A stretch of DNA of 33,500 nt from Symbiodinium natans (GCA_905221605.1 CAJNDS010002644.1:1-33500); one strand, 5' to 3'. Counted from the stretch's first letter, positions 1 through 10,582 are shown. Notes: a model not told the origin generated them from the letters alone. Numbers and translations: made by a program.

Positions 1-460
1 TTAGGGTTTAGGGTGTAGGGTCAAGCGATTTGGCTAAAACCCCCAACCATGTAAATCCTAAACTCTAAAATCCAAACCCTAGCCATCTGAAAACCCAATG
101 GGTTTTTGGCTTGAGGTTTAGATTTGGTAGGGCTTGAGGTTCCGGATTCGTTGTTTAGGATTTGGGGTTCATTGTTTAGGGTTTAGGGTTTAGTGTTTAG
201 GGTTTAGTGTGTAGGGTTTAGAGTTTTGTGTTTAGGGTATAGTGTTTAGGGTATAGTGTTTCAGTGTTTAGAGATTAGTGCTTAAGTGTTTAGGGTTTAC
301 TGTTAAGTGTTTGGGGTCTTGTGCTAAGGGCTTAGGGTTAAGTTTTTTGGGTTAGTGTTTAGGGTTTGGTGCTTAGCGTTTAGGGTTAGCGTTAAGGGTT
401 TCGGGTTTGTTTTTTAGGGTTTAGGGTTTCGGGCTAAGGGACTTGGATACTATCAAAAAC
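1..460 (+). repeat. degenerate TTTAGGG array
   Basis: Head-to-tail TTTAGGG-like units with many substitutions (TTTAGTG, TTTCGGG, GTGTAGGG) fill the left edge. The decay is far greater than in the perfect arrays elsewhere, so this is old interstitial or subtelomeric sequence, not a live chromosome end. Confidence 0.85.
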
Positions 461-1615
461 CCCTGGTTTAGGTTGCTGTCTGGGCTGATCTATTTTTCGA
501 ACAACAAGCCCTGTAATTCGGCGCCCAGGAAATCGTATTTACAAAGTTTTGTCTCTCGAAATGAACGTGTGTCTTCAGCAAAAAGCATAATTTTCGTTAG
601 AAAATGGAGATTTTAAAAGGAAAATACATGTTTTTTCTTCAACAAAGAGTAGATGATTTTCGGTAAAAGAAAAAGCAATAATCATATATCTTGTGAACGG
701 ACGGTGGCGATCCAGTTTTGGTCCAGTTTCGGCCCAGTTTCGATCCAGTTTTGGTCCAGTTTCATGAACTGCCGTCAAGTCTTCAATTGAAGTTTCAGTG
801 GCAGATTATTCGCTATACACGTCACCCGACATTTCGCCCGTCAGCGTTTGAGGAAAAAGAACAGCCGCAAGATACAGGTTTAAGAGACAGGTTTCAGAAG
901 CAAAATGCACATAAAACACCGCTGAAAGTCCATGGTACAGTTTTTAATGCATTTTCCGAGAAAAAAGCAAAATTCAGACGAAGACGAAGACAGCAAAACC
1001 ATAAGTGGGGATCATGGAGGGCTGGGTGACCATATATATACCCCATTTTAAATTTCCAATAGTTGAAATTTATAGACATCGAAATTATTTGAAAATCAAG
1101 TTGCTGAAATGTAGAAAAGAAACTCGAAATTTGGTAAAAGAGAATGGAAGTTTTCAATATTATACGGTTTACGCCATGCTTGCGGATTAAATACGTCCGA
1201 AAGTTCCGAATCCAAGGTAGGTGCCCTCGCAACAACATTATTGCCAAAATCACGATCGCAGGCCTTAAGGGCGGCAGATCTGCGTGAACCCTGAACCTCC
1301 AACACCCAACAAACCCGAACCCCCCCCAAATCCTAGACCCTAAACCCCTTTCCCTTCCAGGAGGGTTGAGGGGGCTTCGAGTTTAGAGAGTTGCGGGAGT
1401 AGGGTTGAGGACCCTGAACCCTAAACCCTATAAACCCTAAGCCCTGAAAGGGCTGCGAGTTTAGAGAGCTGCGGGTTTAGGGTTGAGGGCGAGAGAATGA
1501 CCAGTCTTTGAGTGACCGTGCTTCCGAGATGGAGTCCTGCGGCGGCAATCAATTTTTTGCACAACCGCCGTTTGCCAGCTTGGGGGTTTGGGGTTTAGGG
1601 TTTAGGTTTAGGGTT
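461..1615. other. AT-richer spacer, no supported gene
   Basis: Short open frames exist on both strands, but they overlap each other and show no domain, no exon-type splice borders and no sustained codon bias. The stretch holds an 11-bp tandem repeat at 709-763, an A-rich segment around 940-1190, and short degenerate telomeric patches at about 1290-1490 and 1585-1615. Given the strand bias it is probably 3' flank of the gene ending at 1616. Confidence 0.5.
709..763 (+). repeat. 11-bp tandem repeat, five copies
   Basis: Five units of the type GGTCCAGTTTC (variants GATCCAGTTTT and GGCCCAGTTTC) follow one another without gaps. They produce the repeated residues of a small open frame here, which is therefore probably not a gene. 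Confidence 0.8.
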
Positions 1616-2821
1616 CTAGTCTTCCGTGTCGCTCAGCTCCTGTTGGTTGCATGCTGCAAGCATGATCAGCCGATTTGTCTTTGCCCTGGTAGTGGCGTAC
1701 ACTGACAGCAGGGTCACGGCAATCACGCAGGCTGCTAGGCTGAATTTTAGGCCGTAGGCTCCATGGGCGACCACACCAAGCCAAACAAGGTCTCCTGCCC
1801 ACATCAGTGCCCCGAGAATGAAGCTCACCAAAGGCATCTCTACCGTTATCGGCATTCCTGCCACCCAGTCTGACAGCTTCTCGTCTGGAACGAAGCCCAC
1901 CTGCATGATGAGGATCGTCGTCAGGATCACGGCAATTACATTGAAGGCCAGGCCCATGCTGCACAAAAACGGATGAATCGTGTCACAAAACTCTTGGCTC
2001 GGCAGCACAGACAAAAGCAGATCGCCTTTGCACTCGGCCACTCTGGAGTAGTCCAACATGGTCAAGAACAAGGCCCCCACGACGCCGATCGTTGTCCACG
2101 ACGCCATCATGCGTTCGCGGAACGTGGCAGGATCCAGACTCTTCCCCAGCATTGGCAAAGTCTCCAGAAAAGGTGACTTGCATAGCGTCCGGCAGAAGGC
2201 CAGCATGGCCAAAGCCGCCTGCAGATCTGATTGCACTGACCGCGTGGAAACGTTTGTCCTTATTTAGACCCCAAACCCTAAACCCTAAACCCTAAACCCT
2301 AAACCCTAAACCCTAAACCCTAAACCGAAAAACCCAAACTTTGATGGACGTCATAGTCTTAGCACTTGCATACCACTTGTTGAACATCTACTCCGTGACT
2401 CCGTGACTCCTTCCGAGCCGGAAACGCCTCGAGGGAGATTGCAAGGAGCTGGCCCTCCTAGGGTTTAAGGTTTAGGGTTTAGGGTTTAGGGTTAGGGGGT
2501 TTAGGGTTTAGGGTTTAGGGTTTAGGGTCTAGGGTCTAGGGTTTAGGGTTTAGGGTTTAAGAGTCTGAAAGGCAGCCGACCTACCACGAAAGAGACATTG
2601 CGGCTCCGGCAGTATTACAACATCGATTGATCGATGATGCGGAAGACCCTAAACCCTAAACCCTAGCCTTCGGGGTGTAGAAATTGCAGGGCGAGTGCGA
2701 ACAACAGCCAGGGCATGCAGAACAACCTGCTCAGCCTTTTCCGGCGCTCGGCTTTCCATGTCCGCACCTGGTTAAGGTGCTCAAGCTTCGTACCTAGCGC
2801 AACGACGCACATGCTGTTCAT
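1616..2821 (-). CDS. three-exon membrane domain (C-terminal part, or a separate 228-aa protein)
   Basis: Exons 2793-2768 (or 2821-2768 if the ATG at 2821 starts it), 2457-2428 and 2218-1616 join in phase 0 at the last two junctions. The first reads TKLEHLNQ before a GT donor, the second EGQLLAISLE before a GC donor. The third gives 200 residues with four hydrophobic segments (around VVGALFLTML, AVILTTILIM, LVSFILGALMWAGDLVWLGV and SLAACVIAVTLLSVY) and an acidic tail ending SDTED. The stop at 1616 lies directly against telomeric repeats. The exon 2 acceptor (CCCTAG|G) is itself formed by a telomeric unit. No family recognised. Confidence 0.6.
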
Positions 2822-5194
2822 GTTGAAATTTGGCCCGATTTAATCTCATGTCCACACCGCTCAGGACGACTGAGCCGTCTGCAGCGGGAAGACATTGCAA
2901 GACTGGTTGCACGCTGCAGCCCACCACGGCCCCTCGACCGTTTCCATGAGCTCCTGCCACCAGTCCCCGGCATCGAAGGATTCGTTCAAGGATCTGCTAA
3001 AATCACTCAGAATGACTGGGCATGCGTCCATTCTGCAGCTGCACCTCGTGTCGACCGGCGCACTTGCTAGCAAGCAGGTTTCTGAGCAATGAAGCTTGTC
3101 CCACAAAGCACTTGCCTGATCCAAACTCTTGCCCTTCGTCTCCGTCATCGAGTCATGGATCGAAAAACAGAACCTCTCGCAGAAGTTTCCGGCCTCACCG
3201 ACTGGCGTGGACGCTGGTGCCTGCGCATGGTTCTGGATCCAACTCAGAAGTTCGGACGAACTGTATCCAAGCTTGTTCTCTGCGAACTCCTCCAACTTCT
3301 CCTGGGCTTTGAAGTACCCAGGAAGAAAGAAGGTATAGACTATGATAATTAAAGTACATTAAAGTATAGTATAAAGGGATTCCTACGGTACATTATTGTA
3401 TATTAACTGCATATTTCATAATGGCTCCTTTAAAGAACAGGTCTTAACAAATAAAGATAAAAAAACTATGGTACTTCAAAACCCAGTCTCAAGGATTGGG
3501 TGGAACATGGCTTTGAGATCTGCGGTCTTGATGCCCGCGGCCATCCCTATATCCTAGGCTGCCCAGCAACCAAGGCTTTTAAAGGGTGCCCCTTTTTTGC
3601 TTAAAGGGGTTCATAAGGGAACCTAAACCCCCCCAAAAAGGGAATAAGGGTACTACTGGGCATCCTAGCATCTTCTTCGCTGCAGAGGCTCCAGGGGCCC
3701 AACGTCGGAGCGCCCGGCCCTAGCTGTTCTACCGTACAGAAGTTGCCGGGGTTGTTATAAGGGTGCTCAGATTCCATGAAGCTCTTGCAACCTGTGAGGC
3801 AGCTTACATCTGGATCAGCTTGAAACGTCGCAGCCGGAAAATAGCCCTCAAACGGCCCTTGGCAGAAGTTGCCTGTTTCCGGACTGAATCCATCACATAT
3901 AGATGACCAGTTTGCAGGGTACTCCCAATGACATTGGGGAACATCCCCTTCTGTCCAGATGAGCAAGCCATTGTAGGAATCCTTTAATAATGGAACATAC
4001 TCTCCGGCTACTTCACGTAGCCGTTGCAGCTGTTGGCTTTTCGCCGCCGCATCCGAAGCTAGAAAGGCCATTTGGGCCCTGAGGTGGAGATGCATCATAA
4101 CCTAGGTTGGTCCCCAAAGCCCTCTGAAAAATATTCCTGAATATGATCCTCTTAAACCCAAATAAGGGAAAATAAAAAAGTGTCCCAAGGCCCTACCTAG
4201 TAACAAAATGGAACTGAGCCAGGAAAGCGCCATGCGCCCAGTACTGTTGGCACTCGGTGAGCTCCGAAATATCCGTAGTCTGAATCTGATCACTGGGCTG
4301 CACGGGTGTTGTGCCGTCGGACCCGACACAGCCCACCTGAGCTCCAAAGATCTGGGCATTCGAGCCCTCGAAGAACTGAAGCTTGAGATTCAAGGCATGC
4401 CAATACTGGTTCTTCTTATCTTCTTCTGGTGCTGTGAGGCCAGCAATCTGTCCGATGTCGATGGGTATGTTGTAGAGCAACTTCATGAGATTGCCCAGTC
4501 TGTCTTCAGTGGTTTGCATGGCCTCTTTCACGGCCTGCATTGTGATGAGCGTCCGAACATTCTTCATGATCGTCTCGTAGAGCTTGTCAAAAGCGGCCTG
4601 CATGGCGTCGGAGGAACCTCCAAAGAGGGACAGACCGAAGGTGATCGCAATGCTCAGAAAAGGTCCGACATCAGGTATTTCCATGGCTGCCTGGCCGAGG
4701 CAGGTGCCGATGCCCTTTTCGAAGTCGACCAAGTTGTCCTCCTGACCCTCGACCGACCCCTGGATAAAAGCCGCCATGTACAGCAGGCCGTTGATCATGG
4801 CACCACCCAGTGCGAAATTCGCGCGCTTGCCGTGCGCATCCGGCGGACCCCATTGCATGCTACCCCACTCGGCCTTGGACATCTGCTCTGCAATGTCCTG
4901 GAAGCTGGTCGTCAAGTGTATTGATTGTGTGGAAGGAGCAGAGGTGGGAGCAGAGGTGGGAGCAGAGGTAGGCGCGGAGGTAGGCGCGGAGGTAGGCGCT
5001 GAGGTAACAGGACGATTAGGCCTTCCGAAGATTCCCCCCCAGTTCAGTGACAACAAGCTGGACACGCCTTCACATACTGCGCGCTCATCATCGCAGGATT
5101 TATAGCTTTGACTTGCTCCATTGGAAGGTGCGTGTGTTGCACCTTGCACAGCGGCGACCGCTGTCACAGCAGCGAGAAATGTGTGGATAGTCAT
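1616..5194 (-). CDS. seven-exon gene model: secreted ectodomain plus four-helix membrane domain
   Basis: Proposed exons in coding order are 5194-4205, 4101-3670, 3553-3491, 3301-2863, 2793-2768, 2457-2428 and 2218-1616. Every junction keeps frame, giving about 860 residues. In order the product has a signal peptide (first ~20 residues), a (Ala-Pro-Thr-Ser)6 linker, a helical domain with two hydrophobic segments, a Cys-rich region with three GNFC motifs, and four predicted membrane helices near the C terminus. Donors are GT, GC, GA, GA, GT and GC. All acceptors are AG followed by G. A gene break is possible between exons 4 and 5: a TGA at 2861-2863 would end a shorter secreted protein, and an ATG at 2819-2821 could start a separate 228-residue membrane protein. 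I recognise no family for the whole. The helical domain has a faint likeness to the first domain of delta-endotoxin-type pore formers (hydrophobic helix after a Pro-x-x-Gly turn). That is inference only. Confidence 0.6.
2270..2330 (-). repeat. telomeric array in intron
   Basis: About seven CCCTAAA units on + (TTTAGGG in coding sense), inside the intron between exons 2457-2428 and 2218-1616. Confidence 0.9.
2461..2560 (+). repeat. telomeric array in intron
   Basis: TTTAGGG units on +, opposite in orientation to the array at 2270. The acceptor of the 30-nt exon at 2428-2457 sits at its edge. The unique piece at 2560-2650 between this array and the next shows no convincing exon. Confidence 0.9.
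2863..3301 (-). CDS. exon 4: Cys-rich ectodomain
   Basis: About 146 codons, beginning Glu-Lys-Leu-Glu-Glu. It carries the third GNFC motif (EAGNFCERFC) and eight or more further Cys (HCSETCLLA, CRMDAC, ACNQSC), consistent with an extracellular disulphide-rich domain. It ends either at TGA (2861-2863) or, more attractively, one base before at a GA donor that splices in phase to the exon at 2793. Confidence 0.65.
3302..3490 (-). other. intron 3, 189 nt, introner family A
   Basis: AT-rich intron with near-perfect 17-bp terminal inverted repeats on the + strand: CTGGGCTTTGAAGTACC at 3303-3319, and GGTACTTCAAAACCCAG (its complement, one mismatch) at about 3470-3486. A GA donor (GAGACTGGG) and an AG|G acceptor keep the frame. 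The internal block ACCCAGGAA..AAGGTATA also occurs at 27301-27411 and 28721-28834. Confidence 0.7.
3491..3553 (-). CDS. exon 3: 63-nt micro-exon
   Basis: Twenty-one codons (DIGMAAGIKTADLKAMFHPI and one more) in the only frame that links exons 2 and 4 without a stop. It is bounded by CCTAG|G and by a GA donor. The other two frames close within the exon. It is too short to be seen as an ORF. Confidence 0.6.
3554..3669 (-). other. intron 2, 116 nt, introner family B
   Basis: Starts with a GC donor (GCTAGG) and ends CCTAG. The heptamer ATCCTAG on the + strand flanks it on both sides (3662-3668 and 3551-3557) like a target-site duplication. Inside are inverted ends GCCCAGCAACC and TACTACTGGGC. 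The same ends and the internal blocks GGGTGCCCC and GGGAACC recur at 8863-8972 and 17823-18005. Confidence 0.7.
3670..4101 (-). CDS. exon 2: Cys-rich ectodomain
   Basis: 144 codons, phase 0 at both ends. It begins with a helical segment and continues into a region with regularly spaced Cys, Trp and aromatic residues, including two of the three GNFC motifs (ETGNFCQGPF and NPGNFCTVEQ). The repeated Gly-Asn-Phe-Cys suggests small disulphide-bonded modules. The open frame runs past the true exon end into the inserted element, so the last ~20 residues of the raw ORF are intronic. Confidence 0.7.
4102..4204 (-). other. intron 1, 103 nt, introner-like
   Basis: GT...AG intron between coding exons. 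Its ends are imperfect inverted repeats (CTAGGTAGG at one end, CTAGGTTGG on the opposite strand at the other), and the hexamer CTAGGT occurs at both borders as a direct repeat. This layout matches insertion of an introner element with target duplication. It contains no telomeric array. Confidence 0.65.
4205..5194 (-). CDS. exon 1: signal peptide, APTS repeat, helical domain
   Basis: This is the longest coding exon in the window, 330 codons from the ATG at 5194. An in-frame GTG nine bases upstream is not needed. Residues 1 to about 20 (MTIHTFLAAVTAVAAVQG) form a signal peptide. A Cys pair (CDDERAVC) follows, then six APTS repeats from a 12-bp minisatellite. The region after that is helix-rich, with hydrophobic stretches around GGAMINGLLYMAAF and IPDVGPFLSIAITFGLSLF. 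An AG-rich site just upstream (GGCAGTAG, ~5217) could accept a trans-spliced leader. The exon ends at the GT donor GTTACTAGG in phase 0. Confidence 0.75.
4937..5007 (-). repeat. 12-bp coding minisatellite (APTS)6
   Basis: Six 12-base units encode Ala-Pro-Thr-Ser, a Pro/Thr/Ser-rich linker likely to be extended and glycosylated. The units differ mainly at third positions, as expected for a repeat kept under coding constraint. Confidence 0.85.
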
Positions 5195-5640
5195 TGCAAC
5201 CACGCGGCCTTTCTACTGCCTGCTACTGGACAGTGGACAGTGGCCAGGGTTTCGGGTTTCGGGTTTAGGGTTTCTACACCACTTTCAGGTACCCTTGACT
5301 CTACTTGCTTGTAACCGCCAAGCAACCATCCATGCTTGAGCTGAGGGCGGTCCTAGATTCTGTGGCACCTGAACTCAGAGCGCGGTTGATACGTTTTGAA
5401 GGAGTTTGGGGTTTTGGATGGTTTTGGGTTTCAGGTTTAGGGCTTAGGCTAGCAGACTGCTAGTTGAACCGGGTTGGCTCTTTCCTTGTGACATCCGCAG
5501 CGATCAGCGCGCAACGTCCTGGCACAAATCCAAAGATGAAACTCGGGCTTGAAACTTGCAGGAACTCATCTTATAGGAACTCTAAAGCCCTGCACCCTAC
5601 AACCCCCAAACCCTAAAACCTTAAAACCCTGGCACCAATT
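5195..5640. other. intergenic spacer between the two genes
   Basis: Unique sequence with only short telomeric patches (about 5240-5275, 5400-5450 and 5590-5630). It lies between the 3' end of the GT8 gene and the start of the membrane-protein gene, both on the minus strand. It should hold the 3' end of the former and the trans-splice acceptor of the latter. No TATA box or poly(A) signal is evident. Confidence 0.45.
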
Positions 5641-5641
5641 T

Positions 5642-5706
5642 TTCCGAACGATGCGATTCGCTGCTGTTCTTTCCCAGCAGTGCACGCTGAAGGGCTCCCA
5701 GAGGTC
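5642..5706 (-). CDS. probable GT8 C-terminal exon
   Basis: After acceptor TTGGCCAG|G the frame reads DLWEPFSVHCWER, in phase with the previous exon. A short (F/L)W-x-(P/K)(Y/F/H) segment commonly follows KPW in this family. The 3' end is not determined: the frame stays open into telomeric repeats, with a TGA at about 5569. Confidence 0.55.
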
Positions 5707-8700
5707 CTGGCCAAAGCTGGCTTTGCAGAGGGTTTAGGGTTTAGGGTTTGGGGTCTCGGGAGTTCAGGATAGGTAGCATGTGCTACATTCCTCTTTTGCA
5801 AACCCTAAACCCTGGAATTGTTGTGGCCGCTCCTACGCCCTTGCGCAGCAAGTCTATATGTTTTGCAGATGGCGGCCCGGTCCTTGCGCAAGCCGTTGCC
5901 TTGCAGGGCTGCGGGCTTATAGGGTTCAGGGTTAGGGGGTTAGGGTTTAGGGTTTAGGGTCTAGGATTTTAGGGTTTAGGGTTTAGGGTTTCAGGGTTTC
6001 AGGGTTAGGGTTTAGGGTTTAGGGTTTAGGGTTTAGGGTTTAGGGTTCAGGGTTTAGGGTTTAGGGTTTAGGGTTTCGGGTTCAGGGCTTAGGTTCGCTG
6101 TCAGCCGCGAAAGACACTGCCGTCAGCACGGGGCTATGGGAAACTTGCAGCACGCACCCAAGATCCCCCACCCCACGGAAGGAAACCTAAACCCTAAACC
6201 CTAAACCCTAAACCTTAAACCCGAAACCCTAAGCCAAGTCCCTTAAAAAAAGCAGCCATAAGAATGATCTACGGGCTTGTCAGGCTGCTGGCGCTGGGCA
6301 TGTCTTCACACCACCACCTTGCCCAAGCTCAAAACCTGAGTGCCCCACACACCTTAAACCCTGACCCGAAAATACCCTAAACCCTACTATGCTCTTTCAA
6401 ACACGAAACAGCCTAGAACACCTGCAATCAAAACACTAAACCTGTCAACCCTAAACTCAGTAAAGCCCCAAATCCCTCAACTCCCCAAACACCCGAAAAA
6501 ACAAAAAAAAACTTGAACCTTAAACTCAACACCCTGCGAGCCCTGAACACCCCAAACGCCAAATCCCGAACCCCAGACTCGACCTCAAACCCTAAACCGT
6601 TCAGCCCTAAGCCCCACGAGGCCCTGAGCGCTAGGGTCTAGGGGTTTCGGGTTTGGGGTTCAGGGTTTACGGGTTTACGGGTTTCAGAGTTTGGGGGGGG
6701 GGGGGGGGGGGGGGTAGGGTTTAGGGGTTTAGGGGTTTACGGGTTTAGGGGTTTGGGTGTTTAGGGAGGGTTTAGGGTTTAGGGTTTTAGGGGTTTAGGG
6801 TTTAGGGTTTAGGGTTTTAGGGGTTTAGGGTTTAGGGTTTAGGGTTTAGGGTTTAGGGTTTAGGGTTTAGGGGTTTAGGGGTTTAGGGTTTAGGGGTTTA
6901 GGGTCTAGACAAGTTCATCTCCGAGCTGCCAAGCCATGGTTTCAGCGGGCCAGTCCAGTGCAGGATCCTTGCCTTCGGTTCTTTGGGCTTTGCCTTAGGG
7001 GGTTTGTGAGGCTTGCTCTTGGTGTGATGGGCACTAAGCTCTAAACCGTAAACCCTAAACCCTAAACCCTAAACCCTAAACCCTAAACCCTAAACCCTAA
7101 ACCCCAAAGTTTCAGTCCTTTGTTGGCGGGCTTTCAGGGCCCTTCGGGCTTGGAGGTTAGGAGCTGCTTGGCAGTGTAGCTTCTCCCGAAGCCCTGAGGG
7201 GCTTCGGGCTCTGGGCAGAGTGCATCTCCCTAACCCCTGAACCCGAAACCCAAAATCCTAACCTCCACCATGTGAAACTAACCCGGCCCCATGAGACCCA
7301 ACAAAACCCGGTATAGCCCCCCTCCCCCCCAAAAAAAGAGCTAAGCACCCAAAACCTGGACAACTCTTAAGGTTTAGGGTTCAGGGTTTAGAGTTTAGAG
7401 TTTAAGAACCCTCAGCACCCCAAACAAAGCCCAGAGCAGCCCTAAAAAGCAGCCGCAAGCACCTTTAGACAGCCCGAAGAGCCAACCCTAAACCCTAAAC
7501 CCTAAACCCTAAACCCTAAACCCCTGGCACCTTGCGTATGAGCTCCGCGGAACGATCGCCATAGTGGCCGAGACCTCGAGGCCCAGGGCGAAGGTGCGCA
7601 GATAAAGGCTCTTCGGGTTTAGGGTTTAGGGTTTAGGGTTTTTTGGGTCGTTCGGGCTTAGGATGTGGGGGCTGTTTGGGGATATCGGATTTAGGGCTTT
7701 CAGGGTGTTTAGGGTTGGAGGTGTTTCTAAGGATCTAGGGATTTTGACGCTGCCCTGCATGTGAGGTTCAAAAGGTTTTGGGGTCTATAACCCTAAACCC
7801 TAAACCCTATATAAGGATTCAAGGGCTTTAGGGGCTTTCTGGGTTTAAGGGTTTTTGGGATTTAAGGGATCAAGTCCAGCAGGATTGAGGCATGAGGGCA
7901 CTGCTGCAAGAAGGGCTTAGGGTTTAGGGTTTAGGGTTTAGGGTTTAGGGTTTAGGGTTTAGGGTTTAGGGTTTAGGGTTTAGGGTTTAGGGTTTAGGGT
8001 TTAGGGTTTAGGGCTACTAACATCGGTAACTGCAGCCCCATGACACAGTCTGCTGGAAGCAAAGCCACCGACCCTAAAACACTAGGAGCTCGACCCTGTC
8101 CTCTGTCATAGCTTAGTGGTTAGTGGGTCGAAACGGTTTCATTCCCTAAGCCTAAGCCCTAAACCCTAAACCTTAAACCCTAAACCCGAAACCCTAAACC
8201 CTAAACCCTAAACCCCTAACCCTAAACCCTGAACCCTAAACCCTAAACCCCTGTGGATCCTCATGAGGTGCTGGGGGAGCGGCCGTCCACGTTCCAAATG
8301 TCCGCGATCCACTCCACGCGGTCGTAGAGGAGCAGGTTAGTGGGTCGAAACGGTTTCATTCCCTAAGCCTAAGCCCTAAACCCTAAACCTTAAACCCTAA
8401 ACCCGAAACCCTAAACCCTAAACCCTAAACCCTAACCCTAAACCCTGAACCCTAAACCCTAAACCCCTGTGGATCCTCATGAGGTGCTGGGGGAGCGGCC
8501 GTCCACGTTCCAAATGTCCGCGATCCACTCCACGCGGTCGTAGAGGAGCAGGAGAAGTGGAGGCTGCGATCCGTGCCTTGGGCAGGGGGTGGTTAGGGTT
8601 TGGGGTTTAGGGTTTAGGGTTTAGGGTTTAGGGTTTAGGGTTTAGGGTTTGGGGTTTAGGGTTTAGGGTTTAGGGTTTAGGGGTTTAGGGGTCAGGGTTT

Positions 8701-10547
8701 TAGGGTTTAGGGTTTTAGGGTTTAGGGCTTAGGGCTTAGGGCTTAGGGTTTAGGGTTTAGGGTTTAGGCTTCAGGGTATGGGGTGTGGGGTAACTCAGAT
8801 TAAGCTACCATTGCAGTACATGGTTAATGAGGTAGCTGGTTGTTAGGTTTAGGGTGCAGGGTCTTGGCAGCCCAGTAACCATACTATAATAAGGGCACCC
8901 TTTTTGGGGTTGGTTACTTTAGAAGGGAACCCATAACCAAAAAAAGGGTAAAGGCTACCGCTGGGATACCAAGGGGTTTGGGGCGGAACATGAACATACA
9001 CGGTCCAGGGTTTTAGCGCTGGGCTTAGGGTGTCAGGGTTTAACATTTAGGGAATGCAAATGTTTGAACATGCTGCCTTGGTCTGTCATGCATCAAACAT
9101 CAGACTGAAGATACCGTTCCCTGTTGGCACCGGTGTCAGCCTCCAGCGACATTGCGTTTTATTTCTCAGCCAACCCTAAACCCTAAACCCTAAACCCTAA
9201 ACCCTAAAGTCTGCGTGTCCATATCCAAGGCAGACTGGAGAGAGCGATGCCTTCTGACAGATCGTGCCCTGCAACTTGCTCATCGTCATTCATATGGCTG
9301 AATGGATCGCAGGCTTGCAAGTACAGCTCATGCAGCTGCACGGCACCTGTGGACCTTGCGGCTTCCGATGAAGAATGCAAGCATTTGCAACGGTAATAGA
9401 CATAATAATATTAAGTAAGTGAGACGAAGAAGAAGAATAAGAAGAAGAAGAGTAGCAGTAGTTAATCGTAGCACACATCATTCATAGTAGAAATCATCAT
9501 CGCAGATGGTACTCGCACTCGCAAGTCATGCTGTAGTAGCGACTCGCTCACTTCCCAAGCCAAACTATGCCAATCTGACATCTCTAGGACTTGAACCCCA
9601 ACCTCCCCAAAGTGTACCGTCCCCGCTAGCGTGAGGGTTCACTGGTAGTTGTAGGCAGGCTTGGGTTTTGGATTGAGAGATACGGTCTTCGTGAGAAGGC
9701 AGAGGGCGGCTCTATCCAGCTGTATCCTAAACCCTAAACTCTAAACCCCAAAGCCCTAAACCCCAAACCCTAAACCCCAAACCCCAAACTCTAAACCCCA
9801 AACCTCAAACCCCAAACCCCAAACCCCAAACCCTAAACCCTAAACCCTAAATCGCAGCGCGCCTCCACAGATCGCGGTCCTTGTTGCGCCGAGCCCAGTC
9901 GAGGACTTTGCCAGTCACGTTGAGCTCTTCCTGAGTCTTTCTGTTTAGGGTTTAGGGTTTAGGGTTGAGGGTTGAGGGTTGAGGGTTTAGGGTTTAGGGT
10001 TTAGGGTTTGGGGTTCAGGTCCCAAGGCAACCTGGGGATACACCGGAACAGGATCCTGGCTCTGATGCCCTCATCAATGCTAAACCTTCAGAAGCAAACC
10101 CGCAAGCCGCTCCCTACTTCCTTACTAACAACTGATAAGTTTAGGGTTTAGGGTTTAGGGTTTAGGGTTTGGGGTTTAGGGTTTAGGGTTTAGGGTTTGG
10201 GGTTTGGGGTTTAGGGTTTAGGGCTTAGGGTGTTCAAGGTTCTAGGGGTCGGACCGTGTCATGTGCAACTTTCGCGGTCTGTTGTCCCAGGCGGATACAC
10301 CCAGACAAGGACACCGGAACCTTTGACTCTGAGCTGCCCACTGAACCCTCACGACTAGTTCTCATAGGGTTTAGGGTTTAGGGTTTAGGGTTTAGGGTTT
10401 AGGGTTTAACCCGGAATTCCAACGTCCCTGTCAGCTTTAAACAGTTTTGAAACAAACGCATTTGAAACCCCAAACCCTAAGCCCCTGAACCCTGTTGTCA
10501 AGTACACCCCCAGACAGGCCTACAATCGCTCAATCAGCCTTCTTCCC

Positions 10548-10582
<35 letters not shown>

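Noticed and set aside
98-118. Possible spliced-leader relic (TTTTTGGCTTGAGG)
   Set aside because: Only part of the dinoflagellate spliced leader matches, with mismatches, inside degenerate telomeric sequence; chance is likely.
1-460. True chromosome end
   Set aside because: The units are highly decayed and the orientation and edge are simply the window limit; cleaner arrays lie inside.
4208-4924. 238-codon + strand frame opposite exon 1
   Set aside because: It is the antisense shadow of the coding exon; the minus strand has the signal peptide, repeat linker and phase-preserving introns.
8105-8140. tRNA-like AGCTTAGTGGTTAG (D-arm)
   Set aside because: No acceptor stem, anticodon arm or T-arm can be paired around it.
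9560-9640. tRNA T-arm-like GGTTCAAGTCC on the minus strand
   Set aside because: The stem has mismatches and no other arm of a cloverleaf is present.
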